A stretch of DNA of 64,000 bases from Membranipora membranacea (lineage: Eukaryota > Bryozoa > Gymnolaemata > Cheilostomatida > Membraniporidae), in assembly GCA_914767715.1 (NCBI GenBank), contig OU612073.1, forward strand, positions 24,614,001 through 24,678,000, read 5' to 3'. The notes below the pieces were generated by a model, which saw only the letters and a list, made by a program, of their open reading frames with translations, did not search any database and was not told the DNA's origin. Positions 1 to 11,549 of this stretch are shown here, piece after piece (within the stretch, counting starts at the first letter, position 1; the number at the start of each line of letters is the position of its first letter). The translations under genes were made by a program, and so were the position numbers.

Positions 1-3000
1 CCAAAAACATGAATCGTAATGTCACAACCTTCCAAATAAATTATTGCCAAATAACAGTTAATCTCAAGGATAATGGCAGCAATTTGGAAAAAAAAACTAT
101 ACAAGGGTAGTTATCAGAATAATATTGATTCTTGTATGCAGCTGAAGCCATACAATTGGCTGTTAGTATGTGGATAAGTGTATACCATGGTACAATACTT
201 TGGAGTTTCCAGTCACTTAGTTCAGGGCTAAAAAAATTTGACTTGTATGTCTATATATCTGCTAGATGTTGATAAGCTGTTATCAGACGGAATGAGTTAT
301 CCCCTCCGAGAAAGAAAGGGCACAACTCCGATAGTTGGTTAACGCCTTATTACACTTATTAGATGGCTATTATGGCAAACTCATGCTGTGACACGGCAGT
401 TTTCCAGCAGTTTTTTCTCTTAATCTCATACTCTCTACCTATTAATACCATGAGACTTCAACCAATAACACAAACACAGTTTTTGATATCAGTACACATT
501 AATCTCCTAATATTAAAGGCGCTCTTTGAGTGCAATAACGGAGATATTGATGCTTATGAATGCAGCCATTTATGCCAGCTCAGTCTTTTCTGGATCGATC
601 CCCTGCTGCCATTTTACCATGGAAAGTCGATCAAATTCACGACTTGCCTGCTGGGGCCTAATATCAGTAAGTACATGGTTATCCTTGACATTCACCTGAG
701 TTGTGTAGTGAGTATTGTAGATTTCCTGATATACGTCTATATCTGAGTGATTCTGAAGGTCCATAAAACAGTCACTGAACGGTTTATCCAGCTGGTCTAA
801 CATCACCTGTGGACGGGAAGTTTGATATGTAATACCTTCACCATTTAGGGAGATTTTTCAGAAAAGTCTCTTGTTTAACTCAACTTTTAAATCTATGTAA
901 TGAACACAATTTCTTGATATCAACTAGCATCGGGTTCTGATAGCAAAATCAGCCGTGTGTAGCCTATTTTAGGGATAAGTGAACGACAATAATACTTTTC
1001 CTCGATCAGGCATCACATCTCATTCTTTGGGCAAAGTGCAAAAAGCCACAATATGTTACCTTTTTTATACCAATGAGGTTTGCTTGACCTGGAGCCAGGG
1101 TCAGTCCTTCATCTTCCGGGAAGGGCATGACATTAGGATCATGAATTAGAAGACGTATGCCTGCACTGTCAGCCATCTCAGTGATATAGTCATCCACCTC
1201 TATGTTCAATGTCAGTTTTAAACCTTTAAACAAAAAAGTCACATAATGCTGCTCGTGCCACTTCATGGTGATGATGATGACAATGAGGAAGATGACGACT
1301 ATGATGATGATGAGGAAGATAAAGATGACGATGATGATGAAGATGAAGTGATCTTTAACCACTGCTGACCCATCTGGGCTTTCCCCGGCAGAGCAACAAG
1401 TCAAAAATTTAAATAGAGAGTTATGGCATCAAAACATCTAGCCAGTAGCTTTGAACGGAGTTATATGAGCTCTCTTTAAAATCTAGCTGAGATCCAACAT
1501 TTTTATTAGTGTTGGATCTCAGCTAGATTTTAAAGGCACCTGATTGGTCAACAACAACAACTTTTGTCATCACTTATGGTGGATGGCTGGGGAAGAAGAT
1601 ACACCCTACATTTTGAGAGCTGATATAACTCCATTCACAGCTACTGGCTAGAAGTTTTGATGCCACAACTCTCTGTTTATTTTTTTGACTGGTGGCTATG
1701 CTGGGCAAAGCCTAGCTGTGGCAGCAGTGGTTTAAAGGTAATGAGAGGTTGCAGGACACCTTTTCTTCTACTTGGCAAAAATGGACAGCTCTAAATGCCA
1801 AGAAAATATCTAGGTCAGAATCAGAGCAGCGTTGTAAATAAGCAACTTTGACGTCTTGCATAACAGAATGTGACAGCAAAATAGCCTGATCATATTTCTG
1901 ATGTTCAAAATCTTACCAAATCGTCTGCCTGATTTGAATGACTTTAGTAGGTCTGTCTGTTCTTTTGCAATGCCTGAGTTAAAAAGTGTAACAGTTCCCA
2001 TGTGTAGGATTGAAGAATGAGTGAAACATTGTCGATCTAAAACAATTGAATCAACACCCTGTGTATAATTGTGGTTGGGATAGGTCAGCTAGATTCTTGA
2101 GACACAGCTGGAACAATCAGCTCAGTTGTCTAGTGGATATGCAATCAACGACATAATTTTATACATCTTAAAAAAACTCTAACTGAAGTGGTAGAAGATA
2201 TGATCTGCAAAACTTTTCATATATAAACATTTTATGTTATATACATTGTAGAATGTATAAAGATTGTATTTACATATTGCTGCATTGTCGACCTCTGAAG
2301 GAGCATTCTAGTACAAAATTTTCACGCTGATGACCAAGAGGAGCTTTCTCTGCGATTTCCACTGATGCCAGAAGTTCACTGAACTTTTGTATGACTTTAA
2401 ACTCGGCAGTTTGTTCTCCTAAGGATTCATCAGCAAACCTACAAATAGTTCAAGTGAAATCTTAAGTTATTCTAATCTACCTCCATCTCAGTCTACAATG
2501 TACAGTTCTAGCTTCTAGATACAAATTATCTCGGTAAAAAATCCCCACACTATAAAACATAGTCCAGTAAACATCATTGCCACCTGCCAGTTGCATCACG
2601 AGGGTGAGAAATTTAATTCTGGCCCAAAGCAAAAGTTGAAATGAGCACACTTTAATGTGAACTCGATTTTCTCACCCAAAGTTAAGATCGGTTGACTTAA
2701 TCGGTAGTTGGACTCGTAGCTGAGCTGACTGATGAAGGAGATGTAGATTTTGCAGATGTCGGTGTTTTTGTCATTTGACTGGTGGTGTGAGATGTTGTTG
2801 TTTGTGATTGACTTGTGGTTGGGTGTACTGATGACGTTGCTTGGTTTGTAGATGTTGTTGCCGTCTGGATTGTGGTGAGGGATGGTATTGCCGGCGATTG
2901 ACTGGTAGTTCGTGGTTTTGATGATGTCATTCGGTTTGTAGATGTTGTTTTATTTTGGGCAGTGGTGTGAGATGGTGTGGTGGTTGGTGGTACTGATGAA

Positions 3001-6000
3001 GTTGCTTGGTTTGTAGATGTTGTTGTTGTTTGGCTGTTGGTGGGAGATGGCATTGTTTGTGATTGACTGGTGGTTTGTGGTATTGATGACGTTGCTTGGT
3101 TTGTAGATGTTATTGTTGTTTGGCTGTTGGTGGGAGATGGCGTTGTTTGTGATTGACTGGTGGTTGGTGGTACTGATGACGTTGCTTGGTTTGTAGATGT
3201 TGTTGTTGTTTGGCTGTTGGTGGGAGATGGCGTTGTTTGTGATTGACTGGTGGTTGGTGGTATTGATGACGTTGCTTGGTTTGTAGATGTTGTTGTTGCT
3301 TTGCTGTTGGTTGGATATGGCGTTGTTTGTGATTGACTGGTGGTTGGTGGTACTGATGAAGTTGCTTGGTTCGTAGATGTTGTTGTTGTTTGGCTGTTGG
3401 TGGGAGATGGCGTTGTTTGTGATTGACTGGTGGTTGGTGGTATTGGTGACGTTGCTTGGTTTGTAGATGTTGTTGTTGTTTGGCTGTTGGTGGGAGATGG
3501 CGTTGCTTGGTTTGTAGATGTTGTTGTTGTTTGACTGGTGGTGGGAGTCGGTGTTGTTGGTGATTGACTGGTGGTTGGTGGTACTGATGAAGTTGCTTGG
3601 TCTGTAGATGTTGTTGTTGTTTGGCTGTTGGTGGGAGATGGCGTTGTTTGTGATTGACTGGTGGTTGGTGGTACTGATGAAGTTGCTTGGTTTGTAAATG
3701 TTGTTGTTGTTTGGCTGTTGGTGGGAGATGGCGTTGTTTGTGATTGACTGGTGGTTGGTGGTATTGATGACATTGCTTGGTTTGTAGATGTTGTTGTTGT
3801 TTGGCTGTTGGTGGGAGATAGCGTTGTTTGTGATTGACTGGTGGTTGGTGGTTTTGATGACGTTGCTTGGTTTGTAGATGTTGTTGTTGTTTGGCTGTTG
3901 GTGGGAGATGGCGTTGTTTGTGATTGACTGGTGGCTTGTGGTATTGATGACGTTGCTTGGTTTGTAGATGTTGTTGTTGTTTGGCTGTTGGTGGGAGATG
4001 GCGTTGTTTGTGATTGACTGGTGGCTTGTGGTATTGATGATGTTGCTTGGTTTGTAGATGTTGTTGTTGTTTGGCTGTTGGTGGGAGATGGCGTTGTTTG
4101 TGATTGACTGGTGGTTGTTGGTGCTGATGACGTCGCTTGGTTTGTAGATGTTGTTGTTGTTTGGCTGTTGGTGGGAGATGGTGTTGTTTGTGATTGCCCG
4201 GTAGTTGGGGGTATCGATGAGGTCACTTGGTTAATAGACGTTGCTGACATTTGACTTTCGGTTGTTGTAGACCTCTGAGGAACTTAAATGGAAAAAAAAC
4301 ATACCAATCATATGATGTGATCTCTTACACAATTTGATTTACGAGTCATGTGTTATATTCTCAAATATTCGCAAAATAAATGTTGAGCGTTGAGACAAGA
4401 AAGTTAAATGTTGAGAGCGGACAGTGTTGCTCTATGATGTACAGGTATTAAAGAATATTCTCAAGTGATCATGCATCCAGTTTTGCCAACACTGCCCAGC
4501 AGTTTTGACAATTGCTGATAGAACATATTATATGTGTTAGCAGAATGAATGATAATTTTCAGTACAATATAGACGTAATTGTGTTAGCTGTCTGAGTTTG
4601 AGCTAGAGTGAGTCTACACATAAGGGAGTGAACTGCTACCTAGACCTCTCACAACGCAGCTAAATATAGATGTGAGAAGCAGTGCAATCAAAGCTTATGA
4701 AAATACAACTGAGAGTGTATACATGAAAGTATTCACTGGCATGACAACTCACCAGATGACCAGTAGAGACGCCAGCCATTACTCACTATGTCAAAGTCCG
4801 TGTGGAACACTACATACACTCTATGTGAGGAATCAACTGTAACATTCGGTACCTGACTACCGCACATCTTATCTGTTAATGTTGAGTTTCCGTCGTAATC
4901 AAACACCTGTATGAAAAATGAGAAAAGGCCAAATTGAGCCTGATATAAAGTCATAATGCTATTTCAAACATTTTGCATTTCACTGCAAAAGCAAGCATAC
5001 CAACAGGCATTCAAGTTAAAATCCACTCACCAATTTCATTGGCGATATATATATATCATGACTCATGAAGTACAAGCAAATTGGCAGAGTGTTTTTTACA
5101 AGATGATAAAGTTCATCAACGACAACATCTTCTAATCATAATTTCCTTTTAACTATTACTTTATTTTCATATTCCGCCGGTATTCTAGTGTAGCCTTTTG
5201 CAGAAGAGTCCAAGTAAATTAACATCCAGACAAATATAATTTTTTTAATCATTTGTTGACAAACAATCTTCATCATAAAAATGATGTTCTTCCGAATGTG
5301 CCAAAGCCAAATCACTAATCCTGGCCACTAGGACTATTTATCCTGATTGAGATTATGAAGAACGCCTACTGTTTTTATCTCTACCCACTATTGATTGTTT
5401 GATACCGGGAGATATATAACTCAGAACCATCCCAAATCATTCTTCAATATTGGCACTTAATCATTTTAGTGTTGAGGTTTTTTATTTTCAATAAATACAC
5501 TCAGAGTCAAAGACCACAAAGACTTAGATCGAGTGACTACTACCTGTACATAGTCATACAGACAATCTGCTTGATCCTCAAGGTCAAAGTGGGTGAAGTT
5601 TAAAGCGATCGTGTTCCCTGAAGCTTGACCAACTGACACCTCATATACACAATGGAGGGAATTCCTGTACGCAGACGGCCAACCAGAGGAGGTTAGTACA
5701 CCATCAGAGCCAACGAAATTTGTTTCACCACAAGTATTATCTAAAAGAAATATAGTACAGTACAAGTTAACGAAATGTGAACACTATGTTAGTCTTAGCA
5801 GTTCCCACCCGATGGAGAATGTTAAGGACATTAATCTTCATAAGGAATAAAAGAAAGGTATAGAATATAGGCATGCATGCACTTCATGATATGCTGTATT
5901 TTAAATGGAAAACACACCGTTAGTAAACTAAACAACTTGCCTTTACAAATTCCCACAAACATAATATGGTGTTTGTCTCGTTGGTGTTAATTGATTGGTT

Positions 6001-9000
6001 TAGTGAAGCTTTGATCACAACACATCAGATGCAGTAAACTAGAAATGTCACAATCAAAAATACCACAAAACTACCGAAAAATGGATCTCCTGGGACCCGT
6101 TTCAATTAGAACACTCGCTAGTCATGGTCACTAAAATCTGTCGTTTAATAGTTATTTATATAAGATTAATCAATAACCATACTGACTGCTATTGAAAACT
6201 TACCCACTTAGAAGGTAGCAACTGGTTCAATTCAATTCAATTCAGTCGTCAGCAACAGATTTTAATGACTATCATGAGTGGGCTATTAAAAGTTAGCACT
6301 AAAACCATGGTTATTGAATCAGTTTTTCTGACGACTTGTCTTGCATTTGCAATTGCATAGGCACAGCACACAAAATAAATACTTATGTTTTCTATACAAT
6401 CTGCATGACATTGTGAATAACACAATGCTATGAGTGAATGATTAGTTAGTGACTGTTCTAATTGAAACTGGTCCCAGGTCACAACAAAGTCACTCTGACT
6501 TGGTTGTCACCTGTGTTAAGTGGTGATCCCTTTGTGTTAGATATGATTTAATACCGTACCCCAAAGCACCGCACAGCACCGTACTGTACCGCACCATACA
6601 GTAGCTTATTTAGTGATATGCTACCATGTGTTATCCTTTCATCACTCAACAGTCTTTGAGGATTTAAGTTTATCACTTACTAGTCGGAAACCATTCAAGG
6701 CGCCAGCCAGGTTTTGAACGTTGTAATCAGTATGGAATATGATTGTTATATTATGGGAGTAACCAATCGTGATATTCGGTATTGCATCACCACAGAGACG
6801 ACCAGATAGAGGTATGTCACTGCCTGGATCCCATATCTGCAACAGATATCACAACAAAACAATTTTGTTAATTTATAATTGATGAAAGGAAAGTTTTACC
6901 TACTTCTCAATTATTTTCACTTAATACTTGCAGAAAATTTTACCTCCAACGGTTAATGATTAATTGCCAAATAATGGATGTATAGCGGCAGCTAGGACTG
7001 TAGAACGGATACCAAAAATCAGGTATAGGTCGGGTTTCCAGGTTTTAGCACTTAACATAACTGGGTCGGGTTGCCTTCGATGCTATGGGTGGACGCTGAA
7101 GGTCAAAACGGGTACTGGCGGGGTTCTAGCATATCAAAAGAATCCGGATACGTGTGGGAACTGGGAACTGCTTTTTGCTGACCACTGGTAAAGTTTTATA
7201 GTCGACAAATAATAAAGAGAGTACCACAGTTATAGTTACACTAGGCTCCAGTCATGACTGCAAAATCAAAGCAAATAAAAAACCATTTGAAGATTAGTCA
7301 ATACCAAATCCAATAACTTTTTCAAATATGTAACTAGCATGAAAAGAGACGTAATACACGCCTAAACAGGAGTCGTTTTCTCTTACTTTACAAGCGCATT
7401 TGAAAAATATGAAATAGTTGGCATTTCTTCAGCAAGCATATAAAATTGGGGGGAGGGGCCTAGTGCTAAGATTCAGGTGTGCTGTTGATGCAGCCCCAAG
7501 TTGGAACCTGAGTGAGATGCTTGTTTGACCAACTACGTGTAGAATGTTCAACATACTAATAATAGATTGTAATTATGATTAATTACCAAGGTCTTGGTGA
7601 CCAGGTATCAACAAATACTCGACCCGGTTCAGATCCTAAGGAGGCAACACCCACCCGCAGGGCAAAACTAGGTTCAACACCAGTTCCAGTCCCAGGGGAA
7701 GATTCCCTTTTGTCTCACATTTTATCAGTAGGACATGTTGAAAAGGTAGAACTCTAAGGTTGATGCGGGACCTAATTATATCCATAATCCATATAAGGCT
7801 AAGAAAACTTAGCTTTGCTGACCTGCACATAATCATACTGACATGAGTCAGCAAACTCCACATCAAAGTGAGTAAAGTTCACCACAATCTGCTCCGACTC
7901 TGAGCCAAGGGATATCTCATAAACACAGTGTAAGAAGTTTGTATATCCAGCAGGCCAGCCAGGTGAGCTGAGATTTCCTTCTGAGCTAGTAAAGGTAGTA
8001 TCGCTGGCATCACAGGAATAGTTCTCTGTAAATAAGAGTGTTATAATATATATGCATTGTAATAAATGTTATACATATTGTGAAATAGGTATGAATTGCT
8101 TACTGTTTTTGCATACAAACATGATGTGTGGGACGCTAATTTCCATCCATTACAAAATAAAGTACAGATATGCTGTAGCATTGTAGATAGGCCCTGGGCG
8201 CCGATGTCAGGGAGACATGTCCCAATGCACCTATGAGAGTTGTATAACAAAAGGCCTTTTGTTTGGTGAACAAAGGAGTACAATGGCAGGCAAAGTTTGC
8301 TTGTCTCAATGCATATTGGGTGCGTCTGATCAATGGTTGGGGAACCTGATTGCTAGCCTCAGTTCTCCATTTTTGCTACACTCATTTGTGGGTATACACA
8401 ATCCACCCGCTGCTACAATATGTAGGAACCGCTGGTAAAGGTTATTTTACGACTGTACTTTATTTTGTAATAATCTAAATTCGTCTAAAACATAGCATAG
8501 ATCAGTTGCTGTTTGCCTAATGCCTACCTTGAGTAAATGGTGTTGTTGCTGTCGCGTAGTTCGTCGTTGTGTAGTGTGTAGTTCCAGCGACTACAAATAC
8601 AAATATATTTTAAATAACAAAGCCTTGTAACAAAGATGTGACTAGAACACTTATAAGAAATGCAAATGGTTGAGGTCGACTTCCGGTCTGTGACTGGTTG
8701 GTTATACTGAGTAGAGCAGCATCCATATTAAAACTTGCACAATGTTAAATATAAACAAACCTGATCTTCTTCTGCGGGATGTCCGGTGATCATCCAGTGC
8801 TGACTCAAGTAGTGGAGATTTAAAAAGCTGAGATTGTCTGGTCGGATTTATATTACAGAGCGTCACAGCAGGGAATATCAGGTCACTTTTTCTCTCCATT
8901 TTAATCACAACATCCACGGGACGATTGAAGAACTCGATAATAACTTGACAGATGGTGTACATAGTTGAAGCAGTGATTGCTACAATTACGACTACCCATA

Positions 9001-9494
9001 ACAGCTTCTTCACAGGTCCTATAATAAGAAAACCAGCTGAGCTCATTCAATATCACATAAAACCAGCTCAAAGGTATACAAAGCAGTCACAAGAGAAACA
9101 ACATGAGAGTGTGTCAAAAATACCTACTTTGATATTTTTTTTCTATATTTACACTCAGCATGGATTTACAGTTGGAGTAGAAACAGAAATGAATGACCTT
9201 ATGCCTAGTTGCATTTGGTTAAGCGATCACAATTAAGGGATGTGGCTGATAATGAAATGCCAGCTTGAGCGCTGAAACTACCATATGCATATTCCAATAA
9301 AATAGCAAGAAAAGTTACTGGTGTGAATTTTAAAAAAACGCTTACTATGTTGTTAGGACAAAATAATTTGATAAATTTAAAGCTCATCTGGCGTCAAGAT
9401 AGATAAAACAAATACCTGTTGCATCAGCTAAAGGTGCCACTCCATGAGATGAAGTTCTGCTCTTGAATGCCAACCAAAGGTCTTTGTATGACAT
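1..9494 (-). CDS. DEG/ENaC (ASC-family) cation channel with inserted CUB domains and mucin-like region, 3' end not found
   Basis: Amiloride-sensitive-type sodium channel subunit of the plasma membrane. Exons read on the minus strand: 9494-9416, 9018-8761, 8590-8528, 8025-7823, 6836-6681, 5740-5544, 4906-4753, 4282-~2670, 2438-2274, 2036-1917, 1223-1060, 806-696. The N-terminus has the gating His-Gly (SSHGVAPL) and one membrane helix (about residues 32-55), then the family signature FPAVTLCNINPTR. A basic RTSRRRRS resembles a furin site, known in ENaC subunits. Two CUB domains and a Thr-rich region follow. The ASC core resumes with HQRENFVLECSFRGRQC, then GLKLTLNIEVDDY, LIHDPNVMPFPEDEG and LDKPFSDC. 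The cysteine-rich end and second membrane helix are not seen and should lie left of the window. Phases join cleanly except after 6681 (small exon missing or other donor), at the mucin exon end, and inside exon 2036-1917 (one extra base). It may be a pseudogene or carry assembly indels. Confidence 0.82.
1263..1349 (+). repeat. Imperfect (GAT)n tract
   Basis: GATGATGAT-like sequence in an intron of the channel gene, adjoining a long inverted repeat. Confidence 0.8.
1350..1742. mobile_element. Long inverted repeat, MITE/fold-back-like
   Basis: Sequence from about 1350 to 1474 returns inverted at about 1610-1742 with scattered mismatches; an inner, nearly perfect hairpin lies at about 1476-1538 around a short AT spacer. 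No coding sequence is seen. It sits in a channel-gene intron next to a (GAT)n tract at about 1263-1349, which creates a spurious poly-Ile reading frame on the minus strand. Confidence 0.75.
2697..4282 (-). repeat. 90-bp coding tandem repeat: mucin-like Ser/Thr/Pro region, 17 units
   Basis: One long open exon of a 30-residue unit (consensus begins TSTNQATSSVPPTTSQ). I count 17 units, one of them shortened to about 17 residues. The acceptor TTTAAG at 4284-4283 leaves phase 1, matching the end of CUB 2 (G|TT = Val). Composition is that of a heavily O-glycosylated stalk. Units keep the reading frame throughout. The frame meets TAA at about 2699-2697; a good donor (GTGAGA) lies just beyond, near 2670, but is reachable only in the +1 frame, where the tail reads into IKSTDLNFG and gives exactly phase 2 for the next exon. 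Confidence 0.85.
4753..5740 (-). other. CUB domain 2 of the channel gene (two exons)
   Basis: Exons 5740-5544 and 4906-4753. Motifs: DNTCGET, SSGWPSAYRNSLHCVYEV, LNFTHFDLEDQADC, LYDYVQ|VFDYDG, MCGSQVP and FHTDFD ending NGWRLYWSS. The exon pair starts and ends in phase 1, the symmetric class typical of shuffled extracellular modules. It is closer in sequence to CUB 1 of the same gene than to generic CUB domains, which suggests local duplication. Confidence 0.88.
6681..8025 (-). other. CUB domain 1 of the channel gene (two exons)
   Basis: Exons 8025-7823 and 6836-6681 encode a CUB domain. Visible marks are the first Cys (NYSCDAS), SSPGWPAGY, FLHCVYEI, VNFTHFDVE, then a DSCQYDYVQ|IWDP junction, LCGDAIP and FHTDYN ending in NGFRL. 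The intron falls at the same place as in CUB domain 2, so one arose from the other. The exon end is uncertain: the strong donor after 6681 leaves phase 0, whereas the next exon needs phase 1; a weaker donor (GTGATA) four bases on would fit. Confidence 0.88.
7451..7545 (+). repeat. Possible tRNA-derived SINE fragment
   Basis: GGCCTAGTGCTAAG followed by TTCAGGTGTGCTGTTGATGC is shared, with small changes, with 54849-54900, where a B-box-like GGTTCAATCC follows. The box A-like first half is clear here; the B box is degenerate. It lies in the intron between CUB 1 exons of the channel gene. Confidence 0.45.
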
Positions 9495-11040
9495 TTTGAA
9501 TCGATTGGATCTTTCCCGTTAATGAATCCACTACAGGTAAACCAGAATAAGATGAGAAAAAGAGAAAAGAAATAGCTTTCCTATGACCCTAATGTAGTTT
9601 GCAACTCGTCAAGAAGACTAAGCTATGAGTAAGCTAAACTTTATAGAGTTATATTTCACAAATTGAATCTCAACATGTGACAAAAAATGACAATCTTCAG
9701 TGTCCGACTTTAAGATATCACGGCACTCCCTTCTCAGATCTGCAATCATTCTAAACTTTCAAAATTTTTCAGTTTAGTTGTTTCTCACCTGTATTTAATG
9801 AAGCTGTTTGTATGCTGTGACCAACCAGAACAAATCAAATTAGGTTATGAGTTGAACTTCACAGCAGCCCGAAATACAATAAAGCTTACTCTCTATTGGA
9901 ACCTTAGGCTCAATTTGAATTAGACAGTAGCAGAGCGATGACCTCATTGAGTGGAGTAATGGCCAATTATTTCAATAACCCATACATACAGTCACAGAGT
10001 AAGGATATCCTTACTCTGTGATACAGTGTTTTATTTTTTCAAATTATGCAATCAAAGAAATAATTAATGAGTTGAGACAAAGGAGTTTTATAAGTCATTG
10101 ATTCACAATGATTTCAATTTTGAAAACAAATAAAAGAAAATAAACAGTAAACTAAGATCTTGATTTTCTTGCTGTGTATGATAAATTGACAATGGGCTGA
10201 GCAGCTACATTTAGGTTAGGCCTGTATCAAGTTCAATTTTTTATGTGAAAAATCATCAAGCCATACATGCACTGGGTTAAAAACCTTTGTTAGGTAGCCT
10301 AAAGCAATGTGTACGAGTAAAAGCATATTTTTCAGATTTTATTCATATAAGCGTAGGTGCTCCGCACTGAATGAGACTGGGACCACTCCTGTGGCTTTGT
10401 TATGTAAATTATCTAGTTGTTGATGATTGTAAAGTCATAAAATAGAAGAGGTGAAGTGGCACCAGCTACAAAAGGTACAATTAACTGGGCTACAAAAAAA
10501 CATGCGAGTCTCTGGTGTATGTATAGCAAGTCCGTCCGTTTCAGTCAAGTCTTTCTTTTTGTATTTTGCTATAAAAAAAATATTGTAAACTAAGAGTAAT
10601 AAATGTTCAAAAGAAAGTAAATAAAAGCATGGGTCAGCCAGATAGTCTGTGACAAGAGTGGCGGCCAACCCTCCAACCAATAACAAAAACATCACACAAA
10701 CATCATGAAAAGCCCGGACAAAACATGCCCACCGTACCCTCTATCCACCGCACAACCAGAGACGCCCCGTCAGCCCAACTGTGAGATCACACCCTGGCCC
10801 TGTGCAAACTCCCAAAAGGTACTTGTTGCACCAGGCTATGTCATTGCTCAACAAGGACCTCTCTCCTTGCTTGTTGTTGGTTTAAAATAATTTTAAGTTT
10901 GTTGGACCTTTTGATGTACTAATTGTTCGTTTTCAATTTAAAATATCTTGATTTGAATATGATTTTAATAAAAGTTCTGTGTTCAAAAAGCATTTATTGT
11001 ATCAAAAGCTGTTGAAAAATTTAAAAACACACTCTGTCTC
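9495..11040. other. Region without recognised gene
   Basis: Upstream of the channel gene's first exon. Apart from the 30-bp palindrome, I see AT-rich sequence and one short minus-strand reading frame (10695-10435) with hydrophobic character and no recognisable family. No support for an expressed gene. Confidence 0.5.
9992..10021. repeat. Perfect 30-bp palindrome
   Basis: A perfect inverted repeat: TCACAGAGTAAGGAT followed by its exact reverse complement, with no spacer. Near copies occur at 54306-54335 (one mismatch) and 52486-52515 (arms of 10 bp around a 10-bp centre). No gene is recognised nearby. Confidence 0.9.
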
Positions 11041-11059
11041 CATCATAAAAAAGTTGTAA

Positions 11060-11420
11060 GTTGTAAGTTGTAAAGTTGTTCCCTTATAATATTGATTACG
11101 TCAGTTGTACTGTGCTTTGATCTAAAGCCAGATTGGTAATGTGTGAGTAAATCTTTGCACTCCAGATACTCTATAATTTGCATCGAGAGGAGTTTTTCTA
11201 AAACTTTCGATGTCAAGTTTACAATTGGTCTGTGATTATTACATCTAATTTTACTCCCATTTTAAAAAGTGGTTTCACACGAGACGAACAATTTTGAGCA
11301 GTCTGGGAAAATCAAGGTTTTAAAGTAGGTTATAAGTGGCACAAGGGTTAGTTTATTATCATTTAAAGCTTGCATTGGTATTCTACATTATCTATTTTAG
11401 GAAAATATTTTGAAAATTTG
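11060..11420 (-). mobile_element. Second LINE reverse-transcriptase fragment
   Basis: Minus-strand translation around 11250-11080 gives NNHRPIVNLTSKVLEKLL followed by a QSGFRSKHST stretch, the conserved RT segment that lies between the fingers and the palm in non-LTR elements. The same segment also occurs in the main LINE at 12742-13050 (YRPISILPVISKIFEK), so this is a separate, diverged element. Frames are broken further along. Its ends are not visible. Confidence 0.75.
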
Positions 11421-11549
11421 GTTGCAGTGGGTGGAAGATTTTCTGCCAGATTAGTACCAACATTGATGAAAAAATCATAAAATTTATCAGCTACCGAAAT
11501 CCTCTGATCACTGTCATGTTCGGGATGAATTTTCTCATCTGAACCATTG

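Noticed and set aside
1006-1404. Minus-strand frame with poly-Ile start as one protein
   Set aside because: Only 1223-1060 is an ASC exon; the Ile part is a (GAT)n tract outside the splice acceptor.
6180-6300. Possible small exon between CUB 1 and CUB 2 at a good GTAAGT donor near 6202
   Set aside because: The frame needed to reach CUB 2 contains a stop codon; no acceptable acceptor was found.
10435-10695. Hydrophobic minus-strand frame as a membrane protein gene
   Set aside because: No family resemblance, splice partners or conserved motif; AT-rich sequence often gives such frames.
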